This document shows positions 8,493 through 16,649 of a stretch of DNA of 64,000 bases, piece by piece (within the stretch, counting starts at the first letter, position 1; each line of letters begins with the position of its first letter). Where the stretch lies: the NCBI RefSeq assembly GCF_030813435.1, contig NZ_JAUSUG010000001.1, positions 62,001 to 126,000 of the forward strand, written 5' to 3'. The position numbers and the translations under genes were made by a program. The notes beneath the pieces were generated by a model. It searched no databases and had not been told where the DNA came from. It worked only from the letters and a program-made list of their open reading frames with translations. Source of the stretch: Evansella vedderi. GTDB taxonomy: Bacteria > Bacillota > Bacilli > Bacillales > Salisediminibacteriaceae.

Positions 8493-9230
8493 ATGGGTAA
8501 ATTACAAGATAAAGTAGCAGTTATCACTGGTGGCGTATCTGGTATTGGTGCAGCAACAGCACGTTTATTTGCATCTGAAGGGGCAAAATTAATATTAGTA
8601 GATATGAATGAAGAAAAAGGTGCTGCTTTTGAAGCAGAGCTAAAATCTCAAGGGGCTGAAGCTCTTTTTGTAAAAGCAGATGTAACAAGTGAAGAAGAAG
8701 TGAAGAATATTTTTAGTACAACATTATCTACTTTTGGTAAAGTTGATATTCTATTTAATAATGCTGGAATTGGTGCAGTAAAACCTACAGAAGAATTAAC
8801 ATATGCAGAATGGAGAAAAACAGTAGAAGTTGATTTAGATGGTGTATTTTTAGTGGCACAAGCTGCGATTAAAGAGTTCTTAAAAGCTGGTAGTGGTGTT
8901 ATCGTTAATACGGCATCTATGTATGGATGGGTTGGCGCACCTGGAAGTGCTGCATATAATGCAGCAAAAGCTGGTGTCGTGAACTTAACTCGTTCACTTG
9001 CCTTAGAATTTGCAGAACGTAATATTCGTATCAATGCCTTATGTCCAGGATTTATTGAAACGCCAATTCTAGGTGATGCAGATAGAGAATTCCTAACAAA
9101 TGCAACACCAATGAAACGTTTAGGTAAACCAGAAGAAATGGCAAAAGCGGTATTATTTATGGCTAGCGATGACTCTACTTTCATGACGGGTAATTCCTTA
9201 ATCATTGATGGTGGGTACACAGCACAATAA
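8493..9230 (+). CDS. SDR-family oxidoreductase
   Basis: A 245-residue classical short-chain dehydrogenase. Cofactor site TGGVSGIG (residues 12-19), NNAG at about 89-92, catalytic Ser in NTASMYG, YNAAK (Tyr and Lys of the catalytic triad), and the C-terminal TGNSLIIDGGYTAQ. An Asp at the end of beta-2 (LVDMN) suggests NAD(H) preference. It is of the glucose/3-oxoacyl dehydrogenase-like group, but the substrate cannot be assigned. Probably regulated by the divergent TetR protein. Confidence 0.88.
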   Translation: MGKLQDKVAVITGGVSGIGAATARLFASEGAKLILVDMNEEKGAAFEAELKSQGAEALFVKADVTSEEEVKNIFSTTLSTFGKVDILFNNAGIGAVKPTEELTYAEWRKTVEVDLDGVFLVAQAAIKEFLKAGSGVIVNTASMYGWVGAPGSAAYNAAKAGVVNLTRSLALEFAERNIRINALCPGFIETPILGDADREFLTNATPMKRLGKPEEMAKAVLFMASDDSTFMTGNSLIIDGGYTAQ

Positions 9231-9688
9231 AAGAAGAAAGAAGCATAGGGCCGGTTCGCGGCTGGTGAGAAGAGTGCTTTCCCCTTTTTTACCAGTCCGA
9301 ATGGCAATGAGCTAAGCCGTTGCCACAAAGTTTATACGCTTTTTCACTGGTTTCGGACGGCTCCGCTGCTTCATTATATATGTCGTTTGCTTGAACGGTC
9401 CTTGTATCTACAAATGCTTGGTTTAAAAAAACCAAGCATTTTGTGTGTTTTACTTTAAACAGTTATTTAACGGTAGTGATAACATAAGAATTTGTGGGTG
9501 GCTTTGTATTTGGAAGATAAAGTTATAAGTAGTTCTTCCGTCATCAAGCAACTTGTCGGTACCCGAAAGTTATCGCGACATTCCGCATTTATAGCATAAA
9601 AATCCTATATTTCCGTGGAGTTACAAATGAAACAGCAAAATAAATAAAGGGTTAACTAAAAAATGCTAATAGAAATGGAGTTAAGTAT
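9231..9688. other. Non-coding stretch with terminator
   Basis: Positions 9245-9365 are GC-richer than their surroundings and hold short complementary pieces (CTGGT/ACCAG, GGCAA/TTGCC), which suggests a folded transcript end. A clear terminator follows: AAATGCTTGGTTT (9412-9424) with AAACCAAGCATTT and a T-rich tail to about 9445. Positions 9446-9688 show only short frames, such as the six-codon ATGAAACAGCAAAATAAATAA at about 9626. Confidence 0.5.
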
Positions 9689-9843
9689 ATGGCTAAGAAA
9701 TCAATGATAGAAAAAGCAAAACGAGTTCCGAAATTTTAGGTTCAAAAGTATAGTCGCTGCGAAAAATGTGGCGGCCCCATTCTGTATTAGGGAAATTTGA
9801 GCTTTGCCGAATTTGTGTAAGAGAAATGGCTTATAAAGGCTAA
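9689..9843 (+). pseudogene. rpsN: Ribosomal protein S14 (zinc-ribbon type) pseudogene
   Basis: From ATG 9689 (GGAG at 9677-9680) the frame reads MAKKSMIEKAKRVPKF, then TAG (9737), then VQKYSRCEKCGGP. After a one-base loss near 9776-9778 it continues HSVLGKFELCRICVREMAYKG and stops at 9843. This is the 61-residue C+ form of S14 with both CxxC zinc pairs present. It has a nonsense codon, a frameshift and a C-terminus lacking the last ten or so residues (normally QIPGVKKASW). It cannot make S14; a functional rpsN must lie elsewhere. Confidence 0.9.
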
Positions 9844-9953
9844 TTTATACAATGGATCTGATACAGTTTTTTCAGGTGTATTTAATATATATTTTTAACC
9901 AATCAGATGTTTAATATTACACTATGTTCAAAGAAAGGGGGGATACGATAATA

Positions 9954-10120
9954 ATGTATACTCTCTTTTTTATTGGAGCAATTTTTTTCCGTTTCAGCTA
10001 TTTTTTATAGTTGCATTTCAACTTATTCTCTATTTGTTTTTACTAAGAATTGATAACCGCTACATAGTTTTCTCGAAGTGGATTAGTAAGATTCCAACAA
10101 CTACCCTGCGTATATTGTGA
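9954..10120 (+). pseudogene. Small membrane protein with a frameshift
   Basis: A strong AAAGGGGGGA precedes ATG 9954 (MYTLFFIGAIFF). That frame soon stops, but one frame over it continues FPFQLFFIVAFQLILYLFLLRIDNRY to a TGA at 10118. Together they would give a protein of about 55 residues with two membrane segments. The frame change lies near 9990. Not recognised; two overlapping mini-proteins cannot be excluded. Confidence 0.4.
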
Positions 10121-10157
10121 ACAACAAGCCATGATATAAGGGAAAGGAGGTTAAAAA

Positions 10158-10895
10158 ATGAAAAAATATGCTGTTTCGATTTCAATTGCAACATTGCTTT
10201 TAGCAGGGGTGACTGGCTGTGGTAACAATGACCCAGCCGATGTAGGAGCTAATAATTTTCGAGGGCCAGAAACAGAACAAGGAGCAGTAGGTCAAACACG
10301 TCCATTCGGGGGTGCAGTTATCGATCAATCAAGAGAAACTCGAACGGGCATGTTTTATGGCCAAAGAGCTGATCAAACAGGTCAAGGTGGAAACGGAGCT
10401 TTAAGTGGGCAAGGAATTGACCAAAATGGTCGAGGTGGAAATGGAGCCTTTGGAACACAAGGGTTGGGTCGAAGTGGACAAGGTCAATCTGGACGCAACT
10501 TAGGGAACAGAACCGGTAATAATCAAGATCAATCCAGGATGAATTACCATGCTGACTATGATGGACAAACTGTTCAAAGACTAGTTGACCGAATTGAAAG
10601 TATAGATGGAGTGGAAGAAGCACGAGCACTCATACATGGTGATGATGTAATAGTTGCTGTAACCACAGAAGAGAATAATGTCGATATAAGAGATGAAATT
10701 GAACGTACAGCAAGTGGTTTAGCAAATGGCAATAATGTCATTGTTGTAACAGACAAGGAAACGATAAGACGTATTCGCTCAATGGATAACCAACTTCGTG
10801 GAGGCACACCATTCGATCAGATTGGTACCGGTTTTTCAGAAATTATGAATGACTTGAACAGAGAAACACGGAATGCTACTGACCGAAACCGATAA
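10158..10895 (+). CDS. YhcN/YlaJ-family sporulation lipoprotein
   Basis: A 245-residue lipoprotein precursor. The signal peptide has lipobox VTGC (Cys21). Residues 30-130 are a low-complexity Gly/Gln/Asn/Arg linker with repeated GxGxxGQG-like steps. The C-terminal domain (VDRIESIDGVEEARALIHGDDVIVAV, IRRIRSMDN) is the YhcN/YlaJ domain found in spore membrane lipoproteins needed for normal germination or outgrowth. Start after AAAGGAGG. A dispersed repeat lies directly downstream. Confidence 0.88.
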   Translation: MKKYAVSISIATLLLAGVTGCGNNDPADVGANNFRGPETEQGAVGQTRPFGGAVIDQSRETRTGMFYGQRADQTGQGGNGALSGQGIDQNGRGGNGAFGTQGLGRSGQGQSGRNLGNRTGNNQDQSRMNYHADYDGQTVQRLVDRIESIDGVEEARALIHGDDVIVAVTTEENNVDIRDEIERTASGLANGNNVIVVTDKETIRRIRSMDNQLRGGTPFDQIGTGFSEIMNDLNRETRNATDRNR

Positions 10896-10935
10896 GTTCG
10901 GGCTGTAAAAATTTTATAAAACATCCTTAAATTAA

Positions 10936-11083
10936 AGAGGCTGGGACATAACTAAAGTGTTTAAACGGAAATACGAACAATACACTCCCTTAGCGAAGTA
11001 TATTTCCGAAGCGGGTAGATTGCACCTTCATCTAGTTTGTTCGGATTTCTTATTAGTAAAAATACTTTTGTCCCAGCTCCTTT
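10936..11083. repeat. Dispersed palindromic repeat, family A (copy 2)
   Basis: Begins GAGGCTGGGACATAACTAAA, ends ACTTTTGTCCCAGCTCC, and has the inner blocks AAATACGAACAA and GCGAAGTATATTTCCGAAGC. The ends are complementary, so a transcript would form a long hairpin with a terminator-like tail. Related copies lie at 4431 (inverted, decayed), 12924 (short), 32088 and 39163 (interrupted). Such elements are common between genes in Bacillaceae; it encodes no protein. Confidence 0.8.
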
Positions 11084-11321
11084 TTATTTCATCCATTCGA
11101 AGAGGAAGCGTGGGTATTGATCTGGAATAATTTATTTAGCCTTCATGTGTTGGAACACCCCCAAATATCACCAAATGGAAAATATGTTAACTATGTAAAA
11201 ACAAATATTCAAACGGAGAGAAGAATTAAGTTTTACCGACTTATACACTTTTTCTTTTGGGGATAACAGTTTCCGATGAAGAAGTTAAACAAAGTAATAA
11301 AGCTATATTTAAGTTGTTGGG

Positions 11322-11350
11322 TTGACACGTCTAATTGGAGTAGCTATAAT
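11322..11350 (+). promoter_or_regulatory. Consensus sigma-A promoter upstream of the IS remnant
   Basis: TTGACA (11322-11327), 17 bp, TATAAT (11345-11350): a perfect consensus. It is preceded by GTTGTTGGG, which also precedes the promoter at 13290. It points at the IS remnant and, behind it, at the GntR gene. The rest of 10896-11391 has no gene. Confidence 0.75.
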
Positions 11351-11391
11351 TCACTTGATATATAGACTAATTGTATTAAAAAACAATATAA

Positions 11392-12030
11392 GGTAGTGTC
11401 AAAAGTTCTATGAAAAAAACACGGTAAACTGTAGTTGCTTTACTCTCAGGTAAGTGGAAGGCTGCCGCAATCGCTCTTGACAAACACGCCAATGGTTTAA
11501 CAGTTGTTTAACAAGGGCGAAGGGGACCCACTTGTAGACGTCAAAGTCTTTTCTTTTCTTCACTTTTTCTAATGATTTGGAACAGTGAGGACACTTGAGA
11601 ATAGCTTCTTTAAGATAACGGTTCTTTTCGCTGAAAAGACACGTACACACTTTACATTGGTATTGTCCTTTAGCTCCGTTATTAGCGTATAAATACTCAG
11701 ACGGAGCACCACACTTTGGACATTTTGTTGTTGTAGGAACAGGCGTAGATTTTGCATGTCTTTTCACTAGTTTGAGAGGCTTACCTTTAGCTACTAAATG
11801 ATCCTGTAAGAGTTCCTTATAGTCTAACTTTTCGTAGGTTTCCACGATCGGAAGATCGTCTACCTGTAGTTTTCGATAAGGTTTATTTATAGGAGTTTCC
11901 GTAGACTTTGGCTTTTCGAACATACTTTTACCAATAAGTAGTGTAAGTAAAGTTCTAATTATTTGGTCTTGATATTTTATAAATGTAAGTAAATAGGTTA
12001 TAATTTGAGGGTACAACTTTTGTCACTTCC
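11392..12030 (-). mobile_element. Internally deleted IS element with transposase remnant
   Basis: The ends GGTAGTGTCAAAAGTTCTA (11392-11410) and TACAACTTTTGTCACTTCC (12012-12030) are imperfect inverted repeats (16 of 19 match). Between them, on the minus strand (12016-11408), a 202-residue frame encodes the transposase N-terminus. This includes a zinc-ribbon region CPKCGAPSEYLYANNGAKGQ...CKVCTCLF and CPHCSKSLEKVKKRKDFDVYK. The frame then jumps into a short C-terminal piece (WVPFALVKQLLNHW). The catalytic DDE core is missing, so the element is non-autonomous. No clear target-site duplication. Confidence 0.8.
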
Positions 12031-12183
12031 TATTCTGGGAATTGGGTGTGTGGTAACCTCAATTATCTACAGAATTTAGGGGGTGGCAATTTTTTTGCTC
12101 AAAAACCCTCAATATATAAGATTTTATAACCTATTTTCTATAAAAAGTTTTGACAATACGCAATATAAAGGGAGGGGGAGGTT

Positions 12184-12918
12184 ATGATGCAGCTACAGCA
12201 TAATAGTGTTATTCCGCTTTACCATCAGTTAAAGGAAATACTAAAAGCTTCCATTGATAATGGTATTTGGAATCCGGGTGATAAAATACCTTCTGAAAAT
12301 GAATTGATGAGTCAATATGAAGTTAGTAGAAATACAGCCAAAAAGGCTATTGAAGAATTAGTGCAGGATGGAATTTTATACCGTGTACAAGGAAAGGGGA
12401 CTTTTGTTTCTAAACCTAAATTAGAGCAATCATTAACAAATTTTTATAGCTTTAGTAAAGTATTAAAGGAAAAGGGGATGAACCCAAGTGATACTTTGCT
12501 TAACATAGAAAATGTATTCCCAACTTCAAAAATGAAGGAAGCTTTAGAATTATCCGATGGGGAATCGGTAATAGAAATAAAACGTTTGCGGAGTGCAAAT
12601 AAGGAACCTTTTATCTTAGAATCATCTTTTTTACCAAGTAAATTTATTAAAGATATACATGTCTTAAACAGAATAGGAACTATTTCTCTGTATGATTTAC
12701 TGGATGAAGAATTCAATATCACGGTTTCACGTGCAAAGGAAGCATTTGAACCAGTATTAATAAGGGATAATGAAAGTAACTACCTCGAAACGGAAGTAGG
12801 TAAACCAGCTCTGTTGATAGAAAGAATTGCATATACGGATAAAGGAGTACCTATAGAGTTTTGTAAGTCGATAGTTAGAGGGGATCGGTGTCGTTTTTAC
12901 ACTGAACTCACAAAATAA
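12184..12918 (+). CDS. GntR/HutC-family regulator with UTRA domain
   Basis: A 244-residue protein. The N-terminal GntR winged helix (IPLYHQLKEILKASIDNGIWNPGDKIPSE, VSRNTAKKAIEELVQDG, RVQGKGTFVS) is followed by a UTRA effector domain from about residue 90. UTRA regulators next to amino-sugar genes usually bind a phosphosugar. Start 12184 or the second ATG at 12187, after GGGAGGGGGAGG. It precedes the aldolase/kinase/AgaS/NagA operon on the same strand and is the likely local regulator. Its own promoter includes TTGACA at about 12149. Confidence 0.88.
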   Translation: MMQLQHNSVIPLYHQLKEILKASIDNGIWNPGDKIPSENELMSQYEVSRNTAKKAIEELVQDGILYRVQGKGTFVSKPKLEQSLTNFYSFSKVLKEKGMNPSDTLLNIENVFPTSKMKEALELSDGESVIEIKRLRSANKEPFILESSFLPSKFIKDIHVLNRIGTISLYDLLDEEFNITVSRAKEAFEPVLIRDNESNYLETEVGKPALLIERIAYTDKGVPIEFCKSIVRGDRCRFYTELTK

Positions 12919-12923
12919 ATAGG

Positions 12924-13049
12924 ATGAGATTGGGACATAATTTGTCATTTATAAAAACACTTTTTTCCCAGCCCCCCTTTATCTCCTTAAAGAAACAAGT
13001 TAAAAGCGTACTAAAAAATAGTAGGGAAATCGTAACCCCTACTATTTTT
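12924..13049. repeat. Short family A repeat plus a long hairpin
   Basis: Positions 12924-12978 carry only the outer ends of family A (GATTGGGACATAA ... ACACTTTTTTCCCAGCC). At 13003-13049, AAAGCGTACTA...ATAGTAGGG pairs with CCCTACTAT...TAGTACGCTTT in a hairpin of more than 20 bp. It can end transcription of the GntR gene and of anything arriving from the opposite strand. Confidence 0.65.
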
Positions 13050-13062
13050 AGTACGCTTTCGT

Positions 13063-13273
13063 TTACCAGTATAATTCCCAATCTTTAGCAAGGCGTATTA
13101 ATGCTTCAAAGTAATAGTAGTCACCCAAAATACATGACTCATCATAGCATTCCAGTCCAAATTCTAGTCGTCCATTCAATATCTATCGGTTTATATTTGG
13201 AATCAATACTGCTAGAGTCTGGGAAGTAATCAGTAAACATTTCTAGGCTTTGGTCAATGTATTGAAAGTACAT
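13063..13273 (-). pseudogene. GH88 unsaturated glucuronyl hydrolase remnant
   Basis: On the minus strand from 13273 the frame encodes MYFQYIDQSLEMFTDYFPDS and PIDIEWTTRIWTGML, like the start of GH88 enzymes. It then jumps, in another frame, to YDESCILGDYYYFEALIRLA and KDWELYW, like their C-terminus, and ends with TAA at 13063. About 300 internal residues are missing at the junction near 13160. GH88 enzymes remove unsaturated uronic acids from oligosaccharides made by polysaccharide lyases. The relic links the neighbouring amino-sugar operon to glycosaminoglycan-type substrates. Assignment rests on recognised family motifs. Confidence 0.7.
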
Positions 13274-13289
13274 AAACCTAGTTGTTGGG

Positions 13290-13369
13290 TTGACGTGACA
13301 ATATTAGGGTGTTATGATATTTTCAAATATGAAAGTAGAAATAAAGACTCATAGTTTTACCTATGAGTT
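13290..13369 (+). promoter_or_regulatory. Promoter and leader hairpin of the amino-sugar operon
   Basis: TTGACG (13290-13295), 17 bp, TATGAT (13313-13318). GTTGTTGGG just upstream is shared with the promoter at 11322, which suggests a common regulator-binding element. ACTCATAG (13347-13354) and CTATGAGT (13361-13368) form a hairpin in the leader, 53 nt before the aldolase start. Confidence 0.7.
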
Positions 13370-13421
13370 TAAATTTTAGAAAGGGTTGTACCAACAACCC
13401 ATCAAATGGAGGGTGATAGAT

Positions 13422-14279
13422 ATGGCACTCGTATCTACAAAAGAAATCTTGAAAGATGCTTATGAAAATCATTATGCTATTGGTGCTTTTGGTGCACATA
13501 ACTTGGAGATAATGAAAGGAATTATATCAGGTGCAGAAATGATGGACACCCCTGTGATACTACAAACCACTCCTGGAACAATTAACTATGTCGGTATTAG
13601 GTTCCTTCGAGCAATTGCAGAAGAAATGGCGGCTGTTTCTAAAGTGCCTGTTGCTCTTCACTTAGATCATGGTAATTCCTTTGATATTGTAATGAAATGT
13701 TTACGATCAGGTTATACGTCAGTAATGATTGATGGTTCACATCTTTCTTTCAATGATAATGTTGCACTTGTAAAACGCGTTGTTGATGCAGCTAATCCAA
13801 TCGGAGTTCCTGTAGAAGCTGAGTTAGGAACGATCGGTGGGGTAGAAGATGATCTAACTGTAGATGAATCACTTGCTACGTATACTGACCCAGTTGCTGC
13901 TGAAATGTTTATTTCAGAAACAAAAGTAGATTCCTTTGCTCCTGCATTTGGGACTGCTCATGGTATGTATAAGAGAGAGCCAAAGTTAAGACTAGACATA
14001 CTGGAAGAAATCTATAATCGAACAAATTGTCCATTAGTTATGCATGGTGCTTCTGGTATTCCAGATTCAAGCTTACAAAATGCTCTCAAATTCGGAATTG
14101 CAAAAGTAAATTTTTCTACTGAATTAAAAGTCGTTTTTGCAAAAGAGCTTAGAAATTACCTTTTTGATAACCCTGGGCAAGATGATCCAAGAAAATATTT
14201 TTTACCTGCACAGGAAGCAGTGAAGAATTTAGTAATGAATAAAATTGGGCTATTACAAAAAAAGGTGTATGCAAAATGA
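13422..14279 (+). CDS. Class II ketose-bisphosphate aldolase (tagatose/fructose type)
   Basis: A 285-residue zinc aldolase. VALHLDHGNSFD carries the catalytic Asp and first zinc His, VEAELGTIGG the Glu, GTAHGMY another zinc His and VMHGASGIP the third; the C-terminal KVNFSTEL loop binds phosphate. The start at 13422 has GGAGGGTGATA just upstream; a longer frame to 13386 lacks one. With the kinase (four-base overlap) and AgaS this fits cleavage of tagatose-1,6-bisphosphate at the end of GalNAc/galactosamine breakdown. Sequence alone does not exclude fructose-bisphosphate. Confidence 0.85.
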   Translation: MALVSTKEILKDAYENHYAIGAFGAHNLEIMKGIISGAEMMDTPVILQTTPGTINYVGIRFLRAIAEEMAAVSKVPVALHLDHGNSFDIVMKCLRSGYTSVMIDGSHLSFNDNVALVKRVVDAANPIGVPVEAELGTIGGVEDDLTVDESLATYTDPVAAEMFISETKVDSFAPAFGTAHGMYKREPKLRLDILEEIYNRTNCPLVMHGASGIPDSSLQNALKFGIAKVNFSTELKVVFAKELRNYLFDNPGQDDPRKYFLPAQEAVKNLVMNKIGLLQKKVYAK

Positions 14280-15211
14280 TTACGACTATTACTTTAAATA
14301 CAGCACTTGATACTACATATTACCTGTCTCACGTTAAATTTGGTTGTACGAATCGGGTAAATAAAAGTTTCGTAGAGCCTGGAGGGAAGGGGGTGAATGT
14401 AGCAAAGATACTGCATATTCTTGGACAGGAAATCACTGTTAGCGGCTATGCAGCTGGCTACAATGGAAAGAAAATTAAACATCTCCTATCCTCCAAAAAT
14501 ATTCCTCATCATTTTGTGGAAGTAGAAGGAGAATCAAGGGTATGTTTAACGCTCATGGACGAAAGTTCAAACGAAGAAACAGAAATATTAGAAACGGGCC
14601 CCGTCATCTCTCCTCAAGATTGGGATGAAATATGTGTTTACGTAGAGGAAATTTCCAAGACAAGTAAATATGTCGTTTTATCAGGAAGCCTACCGGTAAA
14701 CTGTCCTGAGGATGGTTATGCCCAACTAATAAATATAATAAATAAATATGATTCAAGGGCAATCCTTGATACGAGTGGCGCTCCTTTGAAACAGGCAATC
14801 AACAATTCTTCTCCATTCCTCATTAAACCGAATGAACACGAAATAAAAGAGTTGTTAGGAAAGGAGAAAGTAACAAAAGAAGATATAATAGAAGCATGCC
14901 AATTCCTTCATAGTAAAGGGATAAAGAATATTTGTATCTCCTTAGGAAAAGACGGGGCAATGTTCAGCACAAAGGAAAAAGTGTATCATGCTATTCCGCC
15001 ACAAATAGAGGTAATCAATACGATTGGTTGCGGAGATGCAATGGTTGCAGGCCTTGTAAAAGGTTTCTACGATAACCTTACGATCTCTGAAACGTTATCA
15101 CTTGCTGTCGCATGTGGCAGTGCAAATGCATTACAGCCTTTTGCTGGTCTTGTAAAAGTAAACGATGTGGAAAGGTTGAAGGAAGAAGTAGTTGTAAATC
15201 ACATACGCTAA
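14276..15211 (+). CDS. PfkB-family phosphosugar kinase (LacC/FruK type)
   Basis: A 311-residue ribokinase-fold kinase. ITLNTALDTTYYL at the N-terminus, GGKGVNVAKIL, and the anion-hole and catalytic-base motif NTIGCGDAMVAG (usual form GAGDS; here GCGDA). LacC, FruK and AgaZ/PfkB relatives phosphorylate tagatose-6-P or fructose-1-P. ATG overlaps the aldolase stop as ATGA, so translation is coupled. In this operon tagatose-6-phosphate is the most likely substrate (inference). Confidence 0.82.
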   Translation: MITTITLNTALDTTYYLSHVKFGCTNRVNKSFVEPGGKGVNVAKILHILGQEITVSGYAAGYNGKKIKHLLSSKNIPHHFVEVEGESRVCLTLMDESSNEETEILETGPVISPQDWDEICVYVEEISKTSKYVVLSGSLPVNCPEDGYAQLINIINKYDSRAILDTSGAPLKQAINNSSPFLIKPNEHEIKELLGKEKVTKEDIIEACQFLHSKGIKNICISLGKDGAMFSTKEKVYHAIPPQIEVINTIGCGDAMVAGLVKGFYDNLTISETLSLAVACGSANALQPFAGLVKVNDVERLKEEVVVNHIR

Positions 15212-15223
15212 CATTTGGAAGTT

Positions 15224-15345
15224 GATTTACGCTTCAGGCACTCCCTTTCCGTGGGCAACTCTTCAGCCCCCTCGGGAAAAAAACTGTGTCTCTTCCTCTG
15301 CTCTTTCGATTACTCGTCGTAAAAACGTTTGCTAGCTTCGCTTCG
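15224..15345. repeat. Degenerate GC-rich dispersed repeat, family B
   Basis: The minus strand reads CCCGAGGGGGCTGAAGAGTTG, CCCACGGAAAGGGAG and GCCTGAAGCG, a mutated version of the copies at 39232, 44418 and 56521. It lies between kinase and AgaS genes and does not interrupt a frame. Confidence 0.6.
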
Positions 15346-15419
15346 GAGCTGCATCCGTCGACTTTTGAAAATCTAAAAAAGTAAGTACAAATCTTTATTA
15401 CAACTTGAGGAGGATAAAT

Positions 15420-16598
15420 ATGCAAAAAGCAATACTTGAGAACATGAAAGAAAGGAAAGCAATTTTTACAGCTACAGAAATCTACCAACAACCAGAAGTT
15501 TGGAAGGAATTAATAGAAAGTTTTGACAAAGAAAAAGGTACATTCATAGAGTTTATAGAAAATATATATAAGAAATATGATCATGTTAGAGTTATCTTTA
15601 CAGGCGCTGGATCTTCTGCTTTTATAGGAAATACAATTGTGCCAGAACTAAATAAACAACAACGACCAACGATTCAATTTGAAGCAATTGCCACTACTAA
15701 TATTGTTTCCAATCCAAAAGAATACTTAACTAATGTGCCTACGGTTATGGTATCTTTCGCTAGATCAGGGAATAGCCCAGAAAGTGTTGCAACAGTAAAC
15801 CTTGGTAAGAGGATGATTTCAGAATTTTACCAGGTTATTATCACTTGTAATAAAGATGGACAATTAGCACAGAATGTAAAAAATGATGCGAAAGCTATCA
15901 CAATACTTACACCGGAGCGAGCACATGATAAAGCACTTGCAATGACAAGTAGTTTTACTAGTATGTTATTAATAGCATATATGCTTTTTTCCAAAGGGAG
16001 TTTATTGGAGGAGTGGAAAACCAGTCTAATAGAAGCGGGCAATCAATTGCTAGATAAACTGTCCGAAAATGTTGATGATATATTATCCTATGATTTTGAT
16101 CGTGCTGTATATATAGGGTCTGGTTTATTAGGAGAAGCTTCTCATGAAGCATCCTTAAAAATGCTTGAACTAACAGCTGGGAAAGTGGTATCTATTCACG
16201 AATCCTCACTAGGTTTTCGTCATGGGCCAAAATCTATTGTAAATAATAAGACAATGGTTATTATATTGATGTCACAGGACGAATACACAAGAAAATATGA
16301 TTTGGATATGTTACGAGAATTAGCTCATGAAAAGTTAGGGGCCAAAATTGTGGTTTTAACCGAAAAAGGATTGGAAGAGATAGAGAACTTAGCTGATTGG
16401 GTAATTCCTGTAGGTAGTAATAAAAATAGTAGTTTTACTAGTGATATACAGTTAGCATTATTATATATAGTATTTGCTCAGATCCTAGCTTTAAAAAAAT
16501 CTTTACAATTAAATATCACACCAGATACACCAAGTATAACAGGTCAAATTAACCGAGTAGTAAAAGGTGTAGTGATTCACAGCTTTAATGACGAATAA
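15420..16598 (+). CDS. agaS: AgaS-type SIS-domain sugar-phosphate isomerase/deaminase
   Basis: A 392-residue protein with two SIS domains. The first (about 45-200) has FTGAGSSAFIG and SFARSGNSPESVATV; the second (about 215-370) has YIGSGLLGEASHEASLKMLELT and SSLGFRHGPKS. This long two-domain layout is typical of AgaS, the galactosamine-6-phosphate deaminase/isomerase of the GalNAc pathway, and distinct from single-domain NagB. Start after GAGGAGG. It sits between the kinase and the deacetylase, completing GalNAc-6-P to GalN-6-P to tagatose-6-P. Confidence 0.85.
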   Translation: MQKAILENMKERKAIFTATEIYQQPEVWKELIESFDKEKGTFIEFIENIYKKYDHVRVIFTGAGSSAFIGNTIVPELNKQQRPTIQFEAIATTNIVSNPKEYLTNVPTVMVSFARSGNSPESVATVNLGKRMISEFYQVIITCNKDGQLAQNVKNDAKAITILTPERAHDKALAMTSSFTSMLLIAYMLFSKGSLLEEWKTSLIEAGNQLLDKLSENVDDILSYDFDRAVYIGSGLLGEASHEASLKMLELTAGKVVSIHESSLGFRHGPKSIVNNKTMVIILMSQDEYTRKYDLDMLRELAHEKLGAKIVVLTEKGLEEIENLADWVIPVGSNKNSSFTSDIQLALLYIVFAQILALKKSLQLNITPDTPSITGQINRVVKGVVIHSFNDE

Positions 16599-16649
16599 AA
16601 TGTCTTTCATCGGAAGAAGTAGAATAGTACGAAGGGAAATTGCTTAAAT

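Noticed and set aside
9245-9365. Structured regulatory RNA
   Set aside because: Some complementary pieces are visible but no known riboswitch or T-box core; it follows a gene instead of preceding one.
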